Assembly: GCA_036244855.1 (NCBI GenBank)
Contig: BQKZ01007129.1
Span: 8,400-29,513, forward strand
Source of the DNA: Temnopleurus reevesii
Taxonomy: Eukaryota > Echinodermata > Echinoidea > Temnopleuroida > Temnopleuridae
DNA length: 21,114 nucleotides
Reading direction: 5' to 3'
Shown here one piece after another: positions 17,760 to 21,114 of the stretch. Numbering within the stretch: position 1 is the stretch's first letter; each line of letters opens with the position of its first letter. Made by a program: the position numbers and the translations under genes. The notes beneath the pieces were generated by a model, which saw only the letters and a program-made list of their open reading frames with translations, was not told where the DNA came from and did not search any database.

Positions 17760-18295
17760 ATACGGATTCCATACGAATGAAGCTTTAATAGCAATCTTTG
17801 GTGTGAAACACTATCGAAAGCCTTCTTATAGTCCAGGTATATATGCAGTCTATCGAATTGCCTTCATCCAGGGCCTTAGTCCAATCCTCGGTGACTTCCA
17901 AGAGTTGGGTAGCACAAGACTTGCCCTTTCTGAATCCATGCTGGTGTGGACTGTATAGTTGGTTTGATGTCATGTGCCTGATGATTTCGTCACGAAGAAT
18001 CTGTTCCATGAGTTTTCAGATTGTACTCGTAAAACTAACAGGTCTGTAGTTATTTGGATTTCGCTTGTCTCCTTTCTTGTGTAGTGGGGTCACATTACCA
18101 GTCTTCCACAAATCTGGTACCGTAGCACTTTTCAAGGATTCGTTGAATAAATCGGCAAGAGGCTGGGCTAGGTCACTGGCCAATTCTTTCAGAACTCGAT
18201 TCGGGATCTCATATGGTCCTGGGGATTTGTTACTATCCAGTTGAAGCAAGCGTTCCAACACCATGTCTCTTGAAATAACAATGTCCTGTAGTTCT
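17760..18295 (-). pseudogene. LINE reverse-transcriptase fragment (3' part), decayed
   Basis: Read on the minus strand this gives the RT start region: LQLDSNKSPGPYEIPNRVLK, VPDLWKTGNVTPLHKKGDKR, NPNNYRPVSFTSTI, then after an in-frame TGA, KLMEQILRDEI, SPHQHGFRKGKSCATQLLEV and, after a one-base frame change near 17838, LDYKKAFDSV, the block with the first catalytic Asp. These are motifs of CR1/Jockey-type non-LTR retrotransposons, which copy their RNA by target-primed reverse transcription. The fragment stops after YGIR near 17765, so the catalytic YxDD block and everything beyond are missing. It is separated from its 5' part (20585-21010) by the insert at 18296-20584. Confidence 0.85.
18287..18295. 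repeat. 9-bp target-site duplication, left copy
   Basis: TGTAGTTCT, identical to 20585-20593, immediately outside the left inverted repeat. Confidence 0.75.
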
Positions 18296-18430
18296 TAGTT
18301 CAGATTCTAAACAATTTTTTGAGAGTGCGATCCTCCCGATCACTTTTCTTTCCACTGCTGCCAGACCGAGAGAGGGCGCAACCCCGATGATTCACGGGTG
18401 ACAAAAAAATCGTTCAGACCAAAAAGTTGC
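18296..18430. repeat. Left terminal module, itself weakly palindromic
   Basis: It begins TAGTTCAGATTCTAAACAAT and ends near AAATCGTTCAGACCAAAAAG; the end reversed, CTGAACGATTTTTT, pairs with the start CTAAACAATTTTTT. It is the inverted partner of 20434-20578. Confidence 0.55.
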
Positions 18431-18599
18431 GATCACGTGATAAGGTCAAAAGATCAACCCAAATAAGGCAATTTGGCCTTGCACCGAGGGTCCGCCCAGC
18501 ACATGCATATTCAACGCAGTGTGACGTTGCGAGCAAACGCATATATAAAATACACAGTACGTACCACAGTACACCTCTAAATGGCAAATAGAAGTTTGC

Positions 18600-19560
18600 C
18601 AACATTCTAGTTCTGTTTCTTTTCCTCACACTCACATTAGCAGCCCCTTCTCTTCTATATACCTCTTATCAATGATCGGCCAGTGCGGATATTTTGAGAG
18701 GAAATGAATTATACTTTGTAATCCTGACCTAACATATTCATAATTCTTAATATTTCTTGTCACTGTAAATTGAATCGTATAGGGCCTACATTCTAAATGA
18801 GTTCTCAACTAGAATTATAACTACATACGTGTGTTAGTCACCGATATGTTGAAGATAAGAGTTTGGACTTGGCCATTCATCTTACTAATTTGTTTCACAG
18901 AGTGTAAACTTTGATTGTAATTGTATGCCATTTGTGAATATTTTAATGAACACAATTATATTAAAGTAAATAACTCTTACGCCCAAGAAGGGCTATTATT
19001 GTTAATCAATCCATGTTATTGTCATGCCATTGAAAAGTACGTTTTGTGAATATTATTTTGTTTTTTTCACACCGGGCCAAAATTAAAATAGTTGTTATTG
19101 GTATTAAGACTGCACATGTGCTCTGTACAAGTAGCCACCATTAATGTCATCATCTTGAATCGTTTATGCTCTTTGAACATGAACTTAGCAGGATATTTAA
19201 AAAAAACAAAAAAACACATGTATGCCTTTTTCAATACAACATCTTGATTTTCAGTAAACTTACGGTTTCCGCTGAGTAATTTAAAATTCGTGAAACGACA
19301 GACAGGTTTTTAATACTTTGAAATATACCATGGGGGTTTTATAATAACTTTGAATCATTATCATTGATTTAAATTCATAATAAATTTGAATATACGTAAT
19401 AAATTGTTCAAGATTGAATCAAATAATTTCATCTTTACATACAAAGTTATATTATATTTATTGGTTCGTAAAGATGAACAAGGTTCCAAAGGTTTAACAT
19501 TTAAATGACCGATACGATAGCATCGGGAATTGGCCGAGAAAATCTTTCTTTTTCTTAATT
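18600..19560. other. Element interior, AT-rich
   Basis: No coding sequence. The minus frame 18414-18635 has no recognisable features. Confidence 0.45.
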
Positions 19561-19570
19561 GTCAGACTCC

Positions 19571-19596
19571 GGGGGGGGGGGGGGGGGGGGGGGGGG
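19571..19596. repeat. Run of 26 G
   Basis: An uninterrupted homopolymer, followed by a G-rich region with another 11-G run at 19698-19708. The plus frame across both is low-complexity Gly. The exact length is probably uncertain in the assembly. Confidence 0.9.
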
Positions 19597-19774
19597 TTGA
19601 TGAGGGAGTGCAAAATTTCAGCTGCAATAAAATGCTACTCATATTTTATAATTATTATGTTATATTTTGGAGGGGAGAGGGTTGTCAGCTCCAGAAAGGG
19701 GGGGGGGGAGGGGGTAGGGTCTTGAAATTGAAAAAGGTTAACTCATTATTGGACCATTCATCAGGGCTTAATTA

Positions 19775-20370
19775 AAAGTGAAATAATATAAATTAGCAAT
19801 TATTATTACAGGTCAGTATCTCTTGTAGATTCAAAACGCAAAGAAGGTTTTTAAAAGAATTGTTTCTGTATATATGAAACAATGTGTTTATCATGCTATT
19901 AGAAACTTGCTATATATATTTATAGCTGCATGTTTCTTGGTTGCAGCGTTACAGATTTACATTGTAATACTTTGAAACAGAGCCAATGGTCGTAAAAAGG
20001 GGCAAGGATGTCCTTGGTCAGGGCGAGAAAGAAAAAACATGTGCGTAGTAGCTGCTTTTTCAGTCACAATCAAAACGATAAGACAATATTCAGAACATTT
20101 AACCTGCTTTCAATGATCTATTCAGTATTGTTTCCCCTGAAAAATAGACTCAGATACCTAGTTTAATTATATTTCATTTCTGTATGAAAAAAAAACGTTT
20201 CTTAACCTATTCTCGTAAAAAAGTTATTTTTTTAAATCCATCGCCACTTAAATCGCCACATCGCCACTTAAAACATAGACTAGATAGCCAGTGCGATTTG
20301 TTTACGTTTTGCCAAACGCCGAAAGAAATTGGCATTTTCGCTATCCAATCAGCGCAAGGTTGGGCTTAAT
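19775..20370. other. Element interior, no features
   Basis: AT-rich; it contains a short duplicated word, CATCGCCACTTAAA, near 20238-20271. No gene recognised. Confidence 0.45.
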
Positions 20371-20433
20371 GTGGGCGGTCTTTATTTAATGGCTCTGCTT
20401 CAAAATTTTGAAGCAACGCAATTTACAAACTTT

Positions 20434-20578
20434 TAGTTCTGAACGGTTTCTCGGACCCAAAATTCTTGCGTTCTGTATAAAGATATGATCACGCCATCTA
20501 TCGGTCGCGCTGGTATGCTGGGGTATATTAGATGATTTGGGTGTAGAGAAATTATGAAACCGTTCAGAATCTGAACTA
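20434..20578. repeat. Right terminal module, 145-bp inverted-repeat unit
   Basis: It starts TAGTTCTGAACGGTTTC and ends GAAACCGTTCAGAATCTGAAC TA, an inverted match with a 6-base insertion. It could be read as an independent MITE or as a palindromic end of the larger element. Confidence 0.6.
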
Positions 20579-20584
20579 TGTACA

Positions 20585-20593
20585 TGTAGTTCT
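20585..20593. repeat. 9-bp target-site duplication, right copy
   Basis: TGTAGTTCT, identical to 18287-18295. On the LINE strand it reads AGAACTACA and belongs to the LINE coding frame on both sides. Confidence 0.75.
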
Positions 20594-21012
20594 GAGCTGA
20601 ATTCCTTGTCCGGGAAAGAAGGAATACTGTTCATGTCTTCGATCGTAAAGACTGATGCAAAGAAGTTGTTAAGTACTTCGGCTTTGTCAAGGTCCTCCGT
20701 GACAATCGATCCATCAGTTCCAGTTAGCTCACCAAGGCAAGGGCAAGACTTGGATTTCGTCTTAGACTGCACATATTGGCAAAAGCTTTTTGGGTTGGTC
20801 TTAACTTCTGACGCTAGTTTCTTATCAAAATTTCTCTTCGCATGCTTAATAGCATTTGTAGCTCTATTTCGGGCTTGGTTATAAAGCAACCTGTTGTTGT
20901 CAGTCCGGTTTTTCTGGTAACGATTCCATGCTTTGTGTTTCTCTCGAACAGCTGCACTCGTCATCTTGTCAATCCATACAGACCTCCGCCGAGATGGCTT
21001 AACCCTAATAGA
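20585..21012 (-). pseudogene. LINE ORF2 fragment upstream of the RT domain
   Basis: The minus strand encodes the linker between endonuclease and RT domains: RVKPSRRRSVWIDKMTSAAV, REKHKAWNRYQKNRTDNN, NQARNRATNAIKHAKRNF, NPKSFCQYVQSKTKSK, EDLDKAEVLNNFFASVFT and PSFPDKEFSSEL. This order is typical of CR1/Jockey-group elements. It is open from about 21012 to 20594 and then runs into the insert; the last residues of the longer minus frame (to 20386) belong to the insert. The frame is in register with 18286 and below. Upstream it stops at a TAA and meets the GC-rich repeat, so the endonuclease part is missing. Confidence 0.8.
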
Positions 21013-21014
21013 GC

Positions 21015-21114
21015 CGGGTTATTTGGACCCATCTCACAGCCGGGGGGGGGCGGATTCCGCCCCCCCCTCAGATCTCGGCCGTAGAACGCGCGATCGCGAC
21101 GAAAATTGGCACGT
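21015..21114. repeat. GC-rich dispersed repeat, diverged copy
   Basis: A 9-G run and GGCGGATTCCGCCCCCC (a near-loopless hairpin) are followed by CAGATCTCGGCCGTAGAACG and CGCGATCGCGACGAAAATTG. These align to 12140-12200 (TGATCTTCGCCGTCGACCGC, GCGATCGCGCCGAAATTTGG). The copy runs off the end of the window. Confidence 0.75.

Larger units (their letters stand above)
18296..20584. mobile_element. 2.29-kb non-autonomous DNA transposon inserted in a LINE
   Basis: The left end begins TAGTTCAGATTCTAAAC; the right end carries its inverse, GAATCTGAACTA (to 20578), plus six extra bases. Diverged inverted similarity continues inward for about 200 bases: (G)ACCGAgAGAgGGCG versus GACCGATAGATGGCG, ATCGTTCAGACCAAAAAG versus ACCGTTCAGAACTAAAAG, and TCCGCCCA versus ACCGCCCA at equal depth (about 196-199 bases). 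The flanks are a 9-bp direct repeat. Long inverted repeats with 9-bp duplications resemble Mutator-like elements, but no transposase frame is present, so the class is inferred. The interior is AT-rich with two poly-G tracts. Confidence 0.75.

Noticed and set aside
19530..19775. 81-codon Gly-rich frame
   Set aside because: Caused by the 26-G and 11-G runs.
20386..20584. C-terminal part of the 192-codon minus frame as LINE protein
   Set aside because: It lies inside the inserted element beyond the 9-bp duplication; the LINE frame continues at 18286 instead.
20606..21084. Plus-strand frames of 80-92 codons
   Set aside because: They are antisense shadows of the LINE fragment and of the GC-rich repeat.

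Overview
The window looks like nuclear DNA from a multicellular animal. It has intron-bearing genes with GT-AG splice sites, a broken non-LTR retrotransposon, and many short inverted-repeat (MITE-like) elements. The dispersed repeats and the high divergence between apparently allelic copies suggest a marine invertebrate deuterostome such as an echinoderm. That placement is inference; no marker gene settles it. Two single-N gaps (9268 and 12418) are each flanked by near-identical sequence, so parts of the window are probably unmerged haplotype copies.

Layout. 1-2600: AT-rich non-coding DNA with a degenerate 'GGAATAACGAACC'-type array (about 940-1230). 2637-3266: a 51-bp minisatellite. 3626-3788: a small inverted-repeat element with a 16-G run. 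4456-5096: a plus-strand terminal coding exon of an unrecognised basic protein, followed by a poly(A) signal. 5879-6038: a 26-bp tandem repeat. 6934-7245: a MITE with long terminal inverted repeats. 8824-17073: one minus-strand gene in at least five exons. 17760-21010: a broken minus-strand LINE split by a 2.29-kb insert. 21015-21114: a GC-rich dispersed repeat.

The main gene can be assembled exon by exon, in phase, into a 377-residue protein: a predicted N-terminal membrane segment, a basic Ser/Pro/Lys linker, a PPAY motif, a Gly-rich stretch and a full copine/RGLG-type von Willebrand A domain with all the metal-site residues I could look for. It has neither the C2 domains of classical copines nor the C-terminal RING of the plant RGLG ubiquitin ligases. 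The large introns (2-4) carry MITE-like elements or other repeats, and the terminal exon is present twice because of the assembly duplication at N 9268.

The most striking mobile structure is at 18296-20584. It is bounded by a 9-bp direct repeat (TGTAGTTCT) and roughly 200-bp diverged inverted repeats, and it sits inside the LINE so that the retrotransposon frame becomes continuous when the block and one repeat copy are ignored. Its ends and target-site length point to a non-autonomous, Mutator-like DNA transposon; no transposase is visible inside it.
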